From the NCBI RefSeq assembly GCF_018861025.1, contig NZ_JAHKQH010000007.1, positions 62,001-126,000 on the forward strand: a DNA stretch of 64,000 nt, read 5' to 3'. The notes under the pieces were generated by a model, which saw only the letters and a list, made by a program, of their open reading frames with translations, ran no database searches and had not been told where the DNA came from. The DNA comes from Psychrosphaera sp. B3R10 (lineage in GTDB: Bacteria > Pseudomonadota > Gammaproteobacteria > Enterobacterales > Alteromonadaceae). Shown here piece by piece: positions 1-8,606 of the stretch. The translations under genes and the position numbers were made by a program. Every line of letters starts with the position of its first letter. Position 1 is the stretch's first letter.

Positions 1-81
1 TAAATAGACATTTATAATTCTAAGCTTCCTGCGAACAGCTAAAGTACCCCATGGAATCCGCCAGGGATATAAGGTATTCCC

Positions 82-210
82 TTATATTAATTGCCTAATG
101 GTTTCTAATTTAGTTGTTCGTCGTTGCCCATAACCCACAACCATATGTTTTAAAAAACAATCTAGCCAATTTGGTACTTTCGGTAAAATGTCGGCTGATC
201 TTGAGTACAA
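82..210 (-). other. Short unassigned ORF at left edge, possible gene remnant
   Basis: A 42-codon open frame starts at a TTG and ends at TAA, downstream of the aminotransferase gene on the same strand. It contains a W-L-D-x-F-L-K segment and a V-G-Y-G motif, which gives it the look of a protein C-terminus rather than random translation. There is no upstream domain and no ATG start, and the frame upstream of the TTG is closed by a TAG. I do not recognise the family. It may be the 3' remnant of a decayed gene or chance; the rest of bases 1-219 shows nothing else. Confidence 0.2.
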
Positions 211-219
211 CTAACAATA

Positions 220-1347
220 TTAACGTTTTAGTCTGGCCACAGCGTCTTCTAACATTTCCCTTGGGCAGGCAAAGTTAATTCGCGTAAAGTTTTTCCAACC
301 AAAATCTCGGCCCGGTGAAGGACCAACCCCCTTCGACTCCATGTAGGCATGGACATCATCAACACCCAAACCGCTCGCATCAATCCATGCTAAAAACGTT
401 GCTTCGGGTCGAATAAACGTAAAGCCATCTAAGTCATTAATTTCTTTTTCTAAGTAATCCAAATTACCACGTAAATAATCTAATTGCTCTTGATGCCATT
501 CATCACATTGTGTAAAGGCAACTTCAGTAGCGACTAAGCCCATAAACGTCACCCATGGCATAATACCAGCGGCGGCTTGAGTAAACTTACGACGCAAAGA
601 GGCATCTGGAATAATTGCAAATGACGTTCCGAGGCCAGCCACATTAAACGTTTTGCTTGCGGCCATCAAAGTAATAGTGCGTTCGCCAATATCCGGCAAC
701 TTACCTGCTGGTATATGGGTTTTGCTTTGATCTAGAATTAAGTCACAGTGAATTTCGTCACTGCAGAGCACGACATCATGTTTAAGACAGATTTGTTCAA
801 CTCGTGTTAATTCTTCAGCTGTCATCACCGAACCGGTTGGGTTCATCGGGTTACACATAATAAAGAGTTTAGTTTTTGGATCTGCCGCTTTTTGCTCTAG
901 CTGTTCAAAGTCCAATGTCCACCGACCATCCTGCTCAATTGTTTGGACATCTTCTCTGATAAGTTGATTTAAACCGGGTGCCGCCAACATCGGTGGATAG
1001 TTAGGTACTTGCACTAATACTTTGTCGCCAGGCTCACAGTTAGCTTTACAAGCCACATTAAAGGCAGGAACGACACCTGGTGTCCAAACTATCCATTGTG
1101 GTTCTATCTGCCAATCGTGTTTATCTGCTAACCATCGAACAACCGCCTGGTTTGCAGGTTCATATTCTACGGGAAGGTGGTAACCGTAAACGCCATGTTC
1201 CGTGCGGGCATGAAGCGCATCTATTATTGGCTGGGCGCATTTAAATTCAGAATCGGCAACCCATAATGGCAATATATCCTTGCCCTTGTAGCGTTCCCAT
1301 TTAAAAGAAAAAGTTGATCTGCGATCAATTAACTGGTCAAAACTCAT
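220..1347 (-). CDS. MalY/PatB-type PLP-dependent aminotransferase (C-S lyase)
   Basis: A 375-residue fold-type I PLP enzyme of the MalY/PatB group, which typically cleaves cystathionine and related C-S bonds to release a thiol, pyruvate and ammonia in the cytoplasm. Visible landmarks are NPMNPTG near residues 166-172, SDEIH at 196-200 with the cofactor-contacting Asp, and SKTFN at 231-235 with the Schiff-base lysine K232. The length is close to the usual 380-400. It is transcribed alone; the next gene on the strand lies 178 bp away behind a gap with no clear signal. The exact substrate cannot be read from the sequence; a methionine-cycle or thiol-releasing role is inferred from family. Confidence 0.9.
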   Translation of the reverse strand: MSFDQLIDRRSTFSFKWERYKGKDILPLWVADSEFKCAQPIIDALHARTEHGVYGYHLPVEYEPANQAVVRWLADKHDWQIEPQWIVWTPGVVPAFNVACKANCEPGDKVLVQVPNYPPMLAAPGLNQLIREDVQTIEQDGRWTLDFEQLEQKAADPKTKLFIMCNPMNPTGSVMTAEELTRVEQICLKHDVVLCSDEIHCDLILDQSKTHIPAGKLPDIGERTITLMAASKTFNVAGLGTSFAIIPDASLRRKFTQAAAGIMPWVTFMGLVATEVAFTQCDEWHQEQLDYLRGNLDYLEKEINDLDGFTFIRPEATFLAWIDASGLGVDDVHAYMESKGVGPSPGRDFGWKNFTRINFACPREMLEDAVARLKR

Positions 1348-1525
1348 TTGTGTCCCCTTCTATGTTTGAATTCATTTAGCCATCTAAACTGCTAAATAAC
1401 AAGGGTAATTTATAGATATTTTAAATATGAAGTATATCCATTTTCTCCACTATCATATTTACCGGCCATTGAAGCTATTTCAAATACATTTCAACAACCG
1501 GTATTTATGTTGTAGTCACTAAACG

Positions 1526-2104
1526 TTAATAAGCGACCCTTTTAAATGATACAACACTGCCTTTGTTTAATGTCACGATAAACAGTTCGCCAAATTGATC
1601 TTCAGCAATTTCTATTTTGTCACTCACACCCAACTGCGTAATTAGAGCTGGAGTTGTATTAGAGTGACCTACAACCAAAATATTTTGCCCTGAATGCATG
1701 TCAGTTATCAATCGGGCCATTTCGTGCGCAGGTAAAAATAGTTCAGTGATGTCCTTATCTTGCTGATTAGCAACCGCTTTAGCCGTATTGCGAGTGCGTT
1801 TAAAAGGTGTTGAGTAAATCACATCTAGATGACTATTTTGTAAATAAGTAGCTAATCGCTTTGCGGTTTCTTCCCCTTTAGCTGATAACTCTGGATCTTT
1901 AATTTTAGTAGGTTGCTTTTCTGCATGTCGTGTCAAATAAACTACGGTATTTGGCTTGTCTAAATCACTAGCTGTAATACCTTTTTGGTTTAAGGCATTT
2001 CCCAAATTTGTGCAAGACGAGACCACAACTGATAATACAATAGCGACGCTCGTGGACAAAACATGACGAAATATTGATGAGTGTTTAAATAAGTTAATTT
2101 TCAC
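1526..2104 (-). CDS. Lipoprotein histidine phosphatase (phosphoglycerate mutase-like)
   Basis: A 192-residue protein with an N-terminal hydrophobic segment ending in a lipobox-like V-S-S-C (Cys31), so probably a membrane-anchored periplasmic lipoprotein. The catalytic signature R-H-A-E stands at residues 59-62, and the second catalytic histidine is in V-V-G-H-S-N (H147), as in the histidine phosphatase superfamily; the short length resembles SixA-like members. It is the last gene of a minus-strand operon, 13 bp after the RND pump gene, following the pump and adaptor. The substrate is unknown; periplasmic location argues against a cytoplasmic phosphocarrier such as ArcB. The link to efflux is by position only. 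Confidence 0.85.
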   Translation of the reverse strand: MKINLFKHSSIFRHVLSTSVAIVLSVVVSSCTNLGNALNQKGITASDLDKPNTVVYLTRHAEKQPTKIKDPELSAKGEETAKRLATYLQNSHLDVIYSTPFKRTRNTAKAVANQQDKDITELFLPAHEMARLITDMHSGQNILVVGHSNTTPALITQLGVSDKIEIAEDQFGELFIVTLNKGSVVSFKRVAY

Positions 2105-2117
2105 TATTTTTTTCCAG

Positions 2118-5100
2118 TTAATGTTTTTCAGACTTAATCAGTAACGAGTACATGACAGGCACGACAATCAAGGTTAGCACAGTTGCAAAACTTAGCCCAA
2201 ACATGATAACCACCGCCATACTTTTAAAGAAGTCGTCCCCTAATAAAGGAACCATACCTAATACCGTCGTTATTGCTGCCATCGAAACCGGTCTTACCCG
2301 ACTTATGGCGGCTTGAATGATGGCCTCTGTTTGTGACATCCCACTGAGTTTTTCTAAATTTATCTGTTCGACTAAAACGATACCATTTTTGATTAACATG
2401 CCTGATAAGCTTAATAAGCCTAACAAGCTCATAAAACCAAATGGTATACCGGTCGCTAAAAACCCGATAGTCACGCCAATAATTGCAAGTGGCACCGTTG
2501 ACCAAATGACAGTGGCTATTTTTAACGAATTGAAAAGTAAAATGGTAATTATGAACATGACCGCAAAACCAAGAGGTAACGCCGAAAATATCGGAGTTTT
2601 GGCCTTTTTACTTGCTTCATATTCACCGCCCCAGGTTAGTTCATAACCATTGGGTAATTGTAGCTTTTCTAACTTAGGTTTCACCCGGGCAAATACCTGT
2701 GCTGCTGTTTCATCTGACAACAGGTCGTGATCGGCCATTACGGTTAATGTACGTTTCCTATCGCGGCGTTTAATTATTGGATCTTCAAACTCTAAATTAA
2801 ACTCACTTATAACGTGTGTAATTGGAACATAGCGACGCAGAACTGGGCTATAGATTTGCAACTGTTCTAATCGTTCTATCGTTACCCTTTCTTCCTCTGG
2901 CATCCTAATGACAATCGGCAATCGTTCAGTCGCTTCTCGGTAAACACCAACGGTTTTACCGACGTACATCATCTGCAATAAGTTATCGACATCGGTTTTA
3001 GTTACGCCCATTTCCCTCGCCGCAACCGCATTAAATTTAGGTCTGATGACCTTAGTCATATTTTTCCAGTCATCTGTAATGTTTTTAGCCCCCGAATCCT
3101 GCCATAAAATCTGTTTGGCTTGATCAGATAGAGAACGAAGGATTAGCGGATCTGGTCCAGAAAAACGAGCTTCAATTTTTGCCGCCGTCCCAGGCCCAAC
3201 ATTGACTCTCAATATTTTAAACTCAACATCTGGGTATTCACTTTCTACATACTGTCTGACATTGGCGATTGTCGGGATTAGTGACGGTTTTTGTTTTACA
3301 CGTACAATCAATTGACCGTAATTGGCGTAATTCATCTCCATATTATAAGTCAGCATAAATCTAGCTGCGCCACGACCCACAGTGGTTGAAACAAACTCAA
3401 CATCGTCAATACTCATAACATATTGCTCTAATGACTTTCCAACAACGGATGTAGCGCGTATATCGGCACCTTCAGGTAATCGATAATCAAGATAAAAAAC
3501 AGGTAAATTTGACGAAGGGAAAAAAGCCTGTTTAACAAAGCCAAACCCACCTACTGCAAATACAAACAGCACGAACATCAGCGCCATAGTCGATTTTGGA
3601 AATCGTAATGTTAACTTCAGTACGGATTGATATTTTGCATAAAGAACAGATTTGTATGGTTCGTCTTTATGACCATCTTCCGATTTATTATCTTGGTCAA
3701 TTGGTTCAACAATCTGGTCTTTAAACAGTAAACTGGCAAAAAATGGGGTAATTGTTATCGCAGTTACCCAGCTCAATAATAGAGAGATCAGCAAGACATC
3801 AAACAACGATCCTGCAAACTCCCCCGTAGCATCTGGTGATAAACCTATAGGTGCAAAAGCAATAATTGAAATAAATGTCGCGGCTAACAGCGGCCATTTT
3901 GTTTGTTTGATAATTAAACTTGCCGCCTGAACTTTAGTTAATCGTTTCTGCATTCCGACTAAAATGCCTTCGACCACCACAATTGCGTTGTCAACTAACA
4001 TACCTAACGCAATAATCAATGCACCTAAAGATACGCGATGCAACTCAATGCCCATCTGTTGCATAAAGACAAACGTACCTAATACAGTAAGCAGCAATAT
4101 TCCACCGATAAGTAAGCCCGTTTTAACCCCCATAAACAACAATAAGATAACAATGACAATAACAACGGCCTCTAATAAACTTTGTATAAACCCAGCAACC
4201 GACATTTCCACTTCAACGGGTTGATTGTATACGGTGTTTATCTCCATACCGTAAGGCCTATTTTGGTCTAGTTCCTTTAGTTTCTCCTGAACTCGTTCAC
4301 CAATTTTGACGACATTAGAGCCTGACATAAAAGACAACCCAACATAGATAGCGGGTTTAGAATTATGTCTCACTATGTGATTAGGGGTTTCAACAAAGTC
4401 CTTATAGATAGTTGCTATGTCGCTCAATATAATCCGCTTCGAAGAACCAGGAGGGCTGATCACTATATCCCCTAACTCTTCAACAGACGTAAATTCTCCA
4501 GTGGGGTGAAATCGAATATCTTCGTTTCCAACTCGAACAAAACCGGCATTGGAAACCACATTTTGCTGCGCCAATATTTGATATAAATACTCAGCGGATA
4601 AATCCAACGACACCATTTTATTATGGGAAATTTCTAGAATAACTTGTTCTTGAAGCTTTCCTTCCACTGTGACTTTGCCAACACCTTCCACTAGCACCAG
4701 TTCACGGCGAATGTAATCTACGTAGGAGTTAATTTCTTCGTTATTAAATCCATCACCGGTTACCGCCATCAATACACCGTAAACATCACCAAAATCATCT
4801 TTAATGATTGGCGTGCCAGATCCCGCAGGTAGTTTCGGAGTAAAATCATTGATCTTACGCCTCAATTCATCCCATATTTGTCTTAATTCAGTTTTACGAT
4901 AAGTCGACTTCATCTCAACAATTATCTGTGACAGGCCTGACGACGTTATTGACTTCACGTTGTCCACAAAGGGCAACTTTTGAATTTCATTTTCTAGCGG
5001 ATAGGTGATTTCTTCTTCAACTTGAACCGGGGATGCCCCTGGATATGTGGTGATTACAATTGCTTGCTTTAAAATAAATTCTGGGTCTTCTAATTGCCCC

Positions 5101-5207
5101 AGTTTAGAATAGGACAATATACCAGCGACCAACAAGATTAATGTAAACAACCAAGATGTGGTCTTTTGTTTGATAAAATAACCAGCGATATCAAATTCAG
5201 ACTTCAT
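2118..5207 (-). CDS. RND efflux pump inner-membrane transporter (AcrB/HAE1 family)
   Basis: A 1029-residue resistance-nodulation-division permease, which should export drugs or hydrophobic compounds in exchange for protons. It shows the usual architecture: a first TM near residues 18-36, a large periplasmic loop, a TM block from about 340 to 500 containing G-M-L-V-D-N-A with the proton-relay-type Asp406, then a second loop and a second TM block from about 865 to 1025. It lies 2 bp downstream of its periplasmic adaptor gene and upstream of a lipoprotein phosphatase gene. No outer-membrane TolC-type gene is in the window, so the pump probably uses one encoded elsewhere. The divergent LysR gene may regulate it. 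Confidence 0.93.
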   Translation of the reverse strand: MKSEFDIAGYFIKQKTTSWLFTLILLVAGILSYSKLGQLEDPEFILKQAIVITTYPGASPVQVEEEITYPLENEIQKLPFVDNVKSITSSGLSQIIVEMKSTYRKTELRQIWDELRRKINDFTPKLPAGSGTPIIKDDFGDVYGVLMAVTGDGFNNEEINSYVDYIRRELVLVEGVGKVTVEGKLQEQVILEISHNKMVSLDLSAEYLYQILAQQNVVSNAGFVRVGNEDIRFHPTGEFTSVEELGDIVISPPGSSKRIILSDIATIYKDFVETPNHIVRHNSKPAIYVGLSFMSGSNVVKIGERVQEKLKELDQNRPYGMEINTVYNQPVEVEMSVAGFIQSLLEAVVIVIVILLLFMGVKTGLLIGGILLLTVLGTFVFMQQMGIELHRVSLGALIIALGMLVDNAIVVVEGILVGMQKRLTKVQAASLIIKQTKWPLLAATFISIIAFAPIGLSPDATGEFAGSLFDVLLISLLLSWVTAITITPFFASLLFKDQIVEPIDQDNKSEDGHKDEPYKSVLYAKYQSVLKLTLRFPKSTMALMFVLFVFAVGGFGFVKQAFFPSSNLPVFYLDYRLPEGADIRATSVVGKSLEQYVMSIDDVEFVSTTVGRGAARFMLTYNMEMNYANYGQLIVRVKQKPSLIPTIANVRQYVESEYPDVEFKILRVNVGPGTAAKIEARFSGPDPLILRSLSDQAKQILWQDSGAKNITDDWKNMTKVIRPKFNAVAAREMGVTKTDVDNLLQMMYVGKTVGVYREATERLPIVIRMPEEERVTIERLEQLQIYSPVLRRYVPITHVISEFNLEFEDPIIKRRDRKRTLTVMADHDLLSDETAAQVFARVKPKLEKLQLPNGYELTWGGEYEASKKAKTPIFSALPLGFAVMFIITILLFNSLKIATVIWSTVPLAIIGVTIGFLATGIPFGFMSLLGLLSLSGMLIKNGIVLVEQINLEKLSGMSQTEAIIQAAISRVRPVSMAAITTVLGMVPLLGDDFFKSMAVVIMFGLSFATVLTLIVVPVMYSLLIKSEKH

Positions 5208-5209
5208 GG

Positions 5210-6319
5210 CTATAACCCTCGCTCACGAACCCACGGGCGAACTTGCTGTCCAACCGTCAAAAAGTGACTGCCTGCAGCAATAATCTGGTCTCCAATCTGC
5301 AATGCAGACGGATCTACTGGCGTTATTTCGGCACCGTATTGAGCAATTTTTGATACATTAATTTCAACTAATGTCGTTTTATTTTGAGCATCTAATTTAT
5401 AGATAAAATGTTTGTTTTGACCGGCGAATTTATTTGGGATAAATACGGCTTCAATTGGCACTAATAGCGCCGTATTATGTGTATTTAACACTTTATCTAA
5501 TTCAACAGCCAACTTGCCCGTCATACCTGACAAAAGATTTAAGTCCGCTGGCGCGTCGAGTGAAAACACGACTCGATAAGTTTTAGTCGCTTTGTTCGCT
5601 GTAATATCATGTTCTTTGAATGTTACGAGGTAAGATTTTTCCGGTGCTGCATCGAGAAATAACAAAGGTTGATACAATTTCCCGTCTTCGTTTTTTGGTA
5701 AATGCACCATGAGTCTTTCAGGAACGTCAATCGATACGTCTACCTGATCACGGCCCTGTAGTTCAATTATCGGCTGTTTAGCCTGAATAAATTCATAATT
5801 TTCAATGAACATCTGTGCAACAGTGCCTGAAAAAGGAGCCGTTATCTTTGTATATTGTAAATTGCGTTGCGCAACTTCGAGTTGTGCTTGAGCAATATCA
5901 AACTGGGCAGCGGCCTCATCAAAAACTGACGAAGAAACTAACTTATCTTTAAATAGGGATTTTGCTCGACTAAATTGCGATAGGCTTAGGTCGTATTTAG
6001 CCTGAGCTTGTTTGACTTGTAATTTAAAGTCCTTGTCATCTAATTCAGCTAACACTTCTCCAAACTGGACATTTTGCCCAGCAACAATATTTAACGCTGC
6101 CAACTCACCATTTACTCTAAATGCCAATTGGGCCTTTACTGTAGGCTCAATTGTCGCCGGAAAATAACGTACGGCATTGGCTGAGTGAGGTTTTACAACA
6201 GCAACTTTGGCAGGTCGAATGAGTTTAGTTTCTGTTGCTTGCTGTTCATGTTTTTCACCACATCCGGTTAGACTAAAACCTAAGATGCCAATAAAAAAGA
6301 ATACTAAATGTTGTTGCAT
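5210..6319 (-). CDS. RND efflux periplasmic adaptor (membrane fusion protein)
   Basis: A 369-residue lipoprotein adaptor: signal peptide with lipobox L-T-G-C (Cys20), then a biotinyl-lipoyl-like half (around 60-95), an alpha-helical hairpin rich in Q/A/L (about 100-155), the second lipoyl half containing K-I-T-A-P-F-S-G-T-V, and beta-barrel and membrane-proximal domains. It couples the RND pump encoded 2 bp downstream to an outer-membrane channel. First gene of a three-gene operon; the promoter must lie in the 122-bp region shared with the divergent LysR gene. The family includes AcrA and MexA; substrate not deducible. Confidence 0.93.
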   Translation of the reverse strand: MQQHLVFFFIGILGFSLTGCGEKHEQQATETKLIRPAKVAVVKPHSANAVRYFPATIEPTVKAQLAFRVNGELAALNIVAGQNVQFGEVLAELDDKDFKLQVKQAQAKYDLSLSQFSRAKSLFKDKLVSSSVFDEAAAQFDIAQAQLEVAQRNLQYTKITAPFSGTVAQMFIENYEFIQAKQPIIELQGRDQVDVSIDVPERLMVHLPKNEDGKLYQPLLFLDAAPEKSYLVTFKEHDITANKATKTYRVVFSLDAPADLNLLSGMTGKLAVELDKVLNTHNTALLVPIEAVFIPNKFAGQNKHFIYKLDAQNKTTLVEINVSKIAQYGAEITPVDPSALQIGDQIIAAGSHFLTVGQQVRPWVRERGL

Positions 6320-6441
6320 AACCTTGCCTGCCTAATAAATTAACGCTCAATGTAAATTGTAAGTTAACCATCAAATAATTGATATTTATTAAAATTTAAC
6401 TACTATATAAATATTATTTATTAAGTTTTAAACAAATTATA

Positions 6442-7323
6442 ATGAACATTGATCAACTTAAAATACTACAAACGATAGTCCGAACCGGTTCAATAAATGA
6501 AGCGGCCAAAAAGCTTTTTAAGACCCAACCCGCATTAAGCATGGCAATAAAACGACTAGAATGCGAAATAGGATTCGAACTTTTTAATCGTAATAAGTAT
6601 CGACTTGAGTTGAACGAACAAGGCACTATTTTTTATCAACGTAGTCAAAATATATTATCTGAACTGGAACAGCTAAAAAGCCTCAGCGACGCATTTAATC
6701 AAGGGATTGAACATGAGTTAACCATTAATATTGAAGGACCAGCGATGCTGCCACGGATATTCGATAGCGTAAAACGGGTACAGGAAAAGTTTCCACATAC
6801 TCAATTGCAGATCCATACCGAAAAGCTATTACATGGATTAAAAAACTTAGCATCGCAAGACGTTGATTTAACCATCATCCCGTGGATTGACGCATTTAAT
6901 CTCGAAGGGGAGTTTCAAACTAAGCCTATCGACTCTTTGGCGTTTACGTTTTGTATTCATAAAAAGTTGGCTGCAAATTTTGGCATTAGCGGTATTGATC
7001 AGATCACACCTGAAACCCTCAAACATATCCCGCAATTGAGCCCTACTGACATGGCATTTAACCTGTCGGATACGCCATTGTTAAGAAAAATAAGTCATTC
7101 AATTGTAAAAGTAGACGACATACATTGTTATATCGAATCACTAAAAGCACAACTTGGTTGGGGGCCTATGATGAGTATTATGGTGCCAACGCAAATAACA
7201 GATGATTTTTGGTTGTTTGATTTAGAACCCAAAGATACGCAGGTCAAAGTTGAAGTGCGCGTGGTCAAAAATAAAAACAAAATATTGGGGCCAGTCGCGC
7301 AGTTTTTATGGGATAGCTTGTGA
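6442..7323 (+). CDS. LysR-family transcriptional regulator
   Basis: A 293-residue LysR-type regulator with an N-terminal winged helix-turn-helix (about residues 1-60, including the A-A-K-K-L-F-K-T-Q-P-A-L-S recognition region) followed by a periplasmic-binding-protein-like effector domain. It is divergent from the efflux adaptor gene, with 122 bp between starts; such divergent LysR genes often control their neighbour, so regulation of the efflux operon is a reasonable inference but no operator was identified. It converges on the prp operon and shares a hairpin terminator with it. Effector unknown. Confidence 0.9.
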   Translation: MNIDQLKILQTIVRTGSINEAAKKLFKTQPALSMAIKRLECEIGFELFNRNKYRLELNEQGTIFYQRSQNILSELEQLKSLSDAFNQGIEHELTINIEGPAMLPRIFDSVKRVQEKFPHTQLQIHTEKLLHGLKNLASQDVDLTIIPWIDAFNLEGEFQTKPIDSLAFTFCIHKKLAANFGISGIDQITPETLKHIPQLSPTDMAFNLSDTPLLRKISHSIVKVDDIHCYIESLKAQLGWGPMMSIMVPTQITDDFWLFDLEPKDTQVKVEVRVVKNKNKILGPVAQFLWDSL

Positions 7324-7348
7324 TTTACGCAACCAAATTAACAAGCAA

Positions 7349-7376
7349 AAAGGGTTAACGTTTTAGTTAACCCTTT
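7349..7376. terminator. Bidirectional hairpin terminator between lysR and prpF
   Basis: A perfect 11-bp inverted repeat (AAAGGGTTAAC / GTTAACCCTTT) with a 6-base loop, placed between two convergent genes. The ends are A-rich on one side and T-rich on the other, consistent with stopping both transcripts. Confidence 0.75.
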
Positions 7377-7384
7377 AATACGAT

Positions 7385-8605
7385 TTATAATAATGAGGAG
7401 TTACTTATTGGCGGGATCCGCACTGTACCTTCCATTAATATGCGAGCACTGCGGCTCATCGATACTTTTGCTATTTGCCATTTTTTGGTGACATTGTCGA
7501 GGTTTGCTTCAGCTCCAACTTTTAACGTTCCCGAAGGGTGCCCAAACGTAACCGATGTATCAGTTGTCGATGATGAGGCCAAATTAACTATTGTCCCGGG
7601 AATTGCAGCGGCAGCTCCAATTGCTACTGCGGCGGTGCCCATCATGGCATGGTGTAGCTTACCCATAGATACCGCTCTAACATTTAAATCAATAGCGTCA
7701 GCAGATATCGTTTTACCACTGGAAGATACAAATGATTTAGGCCCAGATACAAACGCAATTTTAGGCGTATGCTGACGAACTTCCGCTTCCTTAACGTCTT
7801 TAATAAGTCCCATTTGAACTGCACCATATGCGCGAATGGTTTCTAACTTAGCCAAAATTGCATCATCACCATTTATTGCGTCTTGCAGTTCTGTACCGTC
7901 AAACCCGAGTTCTTCTGCATTTAAAAATAAAGTCGGAATACCTGCATTTATAAATGTGGTCTGAAACTCTCCAATGTTGGGTACGTTAAGTGTGTCGATT
8001 AAATTCCCCGTCGGGAATAAAATTTCGCTTGGGTCTACTGGTTCGACAAAATCAATAACAACTTCTGCTGCTGGAAAAGTAACCCCATCCAATTCGAAGT
8101 CCCCTATTTCCAACACTTCACCTTCACACATAGGAACATGTGCGATGATTGTTTTACTAATGTTTTGTTGCCAAATCTTAATTTCAGCAATGCCATTTTT
8201 CGGGAGCTTACTCAGGTCAACTAACCCATTTGTTATGGCAAATGCGCCAACGGCAGCGGTTAAATTTCCACAATTACCACTCCAATCGATAAATGGTTTA
8301 TCGATGGCAACTTGGCCAAATAAATAATCGACATCATGATCAGGTTGCTCACTTTTTGACAAAATAACTGTTTTACTGGTACTCGAAGTTGCACCTCCCA
8401 TACCGTCAGTATGTTTACCATAAAGGTCAGGGCTGCCAATCACACGTAACAACAAAGCGTCACGATACGCGCCAGGCTGTTGGGCTTGTAGGGGTAATTC
8501 GTTTAGATTAAAGAACACCCCTTTGCTCGTGCCACCGCGCATATACGTCGCAAGCACTTTCATTTGTTTGGTTGGCAAAGGCATATCTCGTTGTTCATTC
8601 TGCAT
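7385..8605 (-). CDS. prpF: 2-methylaconitate cis-trans isomerase PrpF
   Basis: A 406-residue PrpF-family protein. PrpF isomerises the 2-methylaconitate made by AcnD so that the methylcitrate cycle can proceed. The N-terminal T-Y-M-R-G-G-T-S-K-G motif and the internal S-G-N-C-G-N segment are typical of the family, which has a diaminopimelate-epimerase-like fold. It is the last gene of the prp operon, with a single base between it and the acnD start region, so the two are probably translationally coupled. Its presence beside acnD fits the route used where prpD is absent. Confidence 0.95.
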   Translation of the reverse strand: MQNEQRDMPLPTKQMKVLATYMRGGTSKGVFFNLNELPLQAQQPGAYRDALLLRVIGSPDLYGKHTDGMGGATSSTSKTVILSKSEQPDHDVDYLFGQVAIDKPFIDWSGNCGNLTAAVGAFAITNGLVDLSKLPKNGIAEIKIWQQNISKTIIAHVPMCEGEVLEIGDFELDGVTFPAAEVVIDFVEPVDPSEILFPTGNLIDTLNVPNIGEFQTTFINAGIPTLFLNAEELGFDGTELQDAINGDDAILAKLETIRAYGAVQMGLIKDVKEAEVRQHTPKIAFVSGPKSFVSSSGKTISADAIDLNVRAVSMGKLHHAMMGTAAVAIGAAAAIPGTIVNLASSSTTDTSVTFGHPSGTLKVGAEANLDNVTKKWQIAKVSMSRSARILMEGTVRIPPISNSSLL

Positions 8606-8606
8606 A

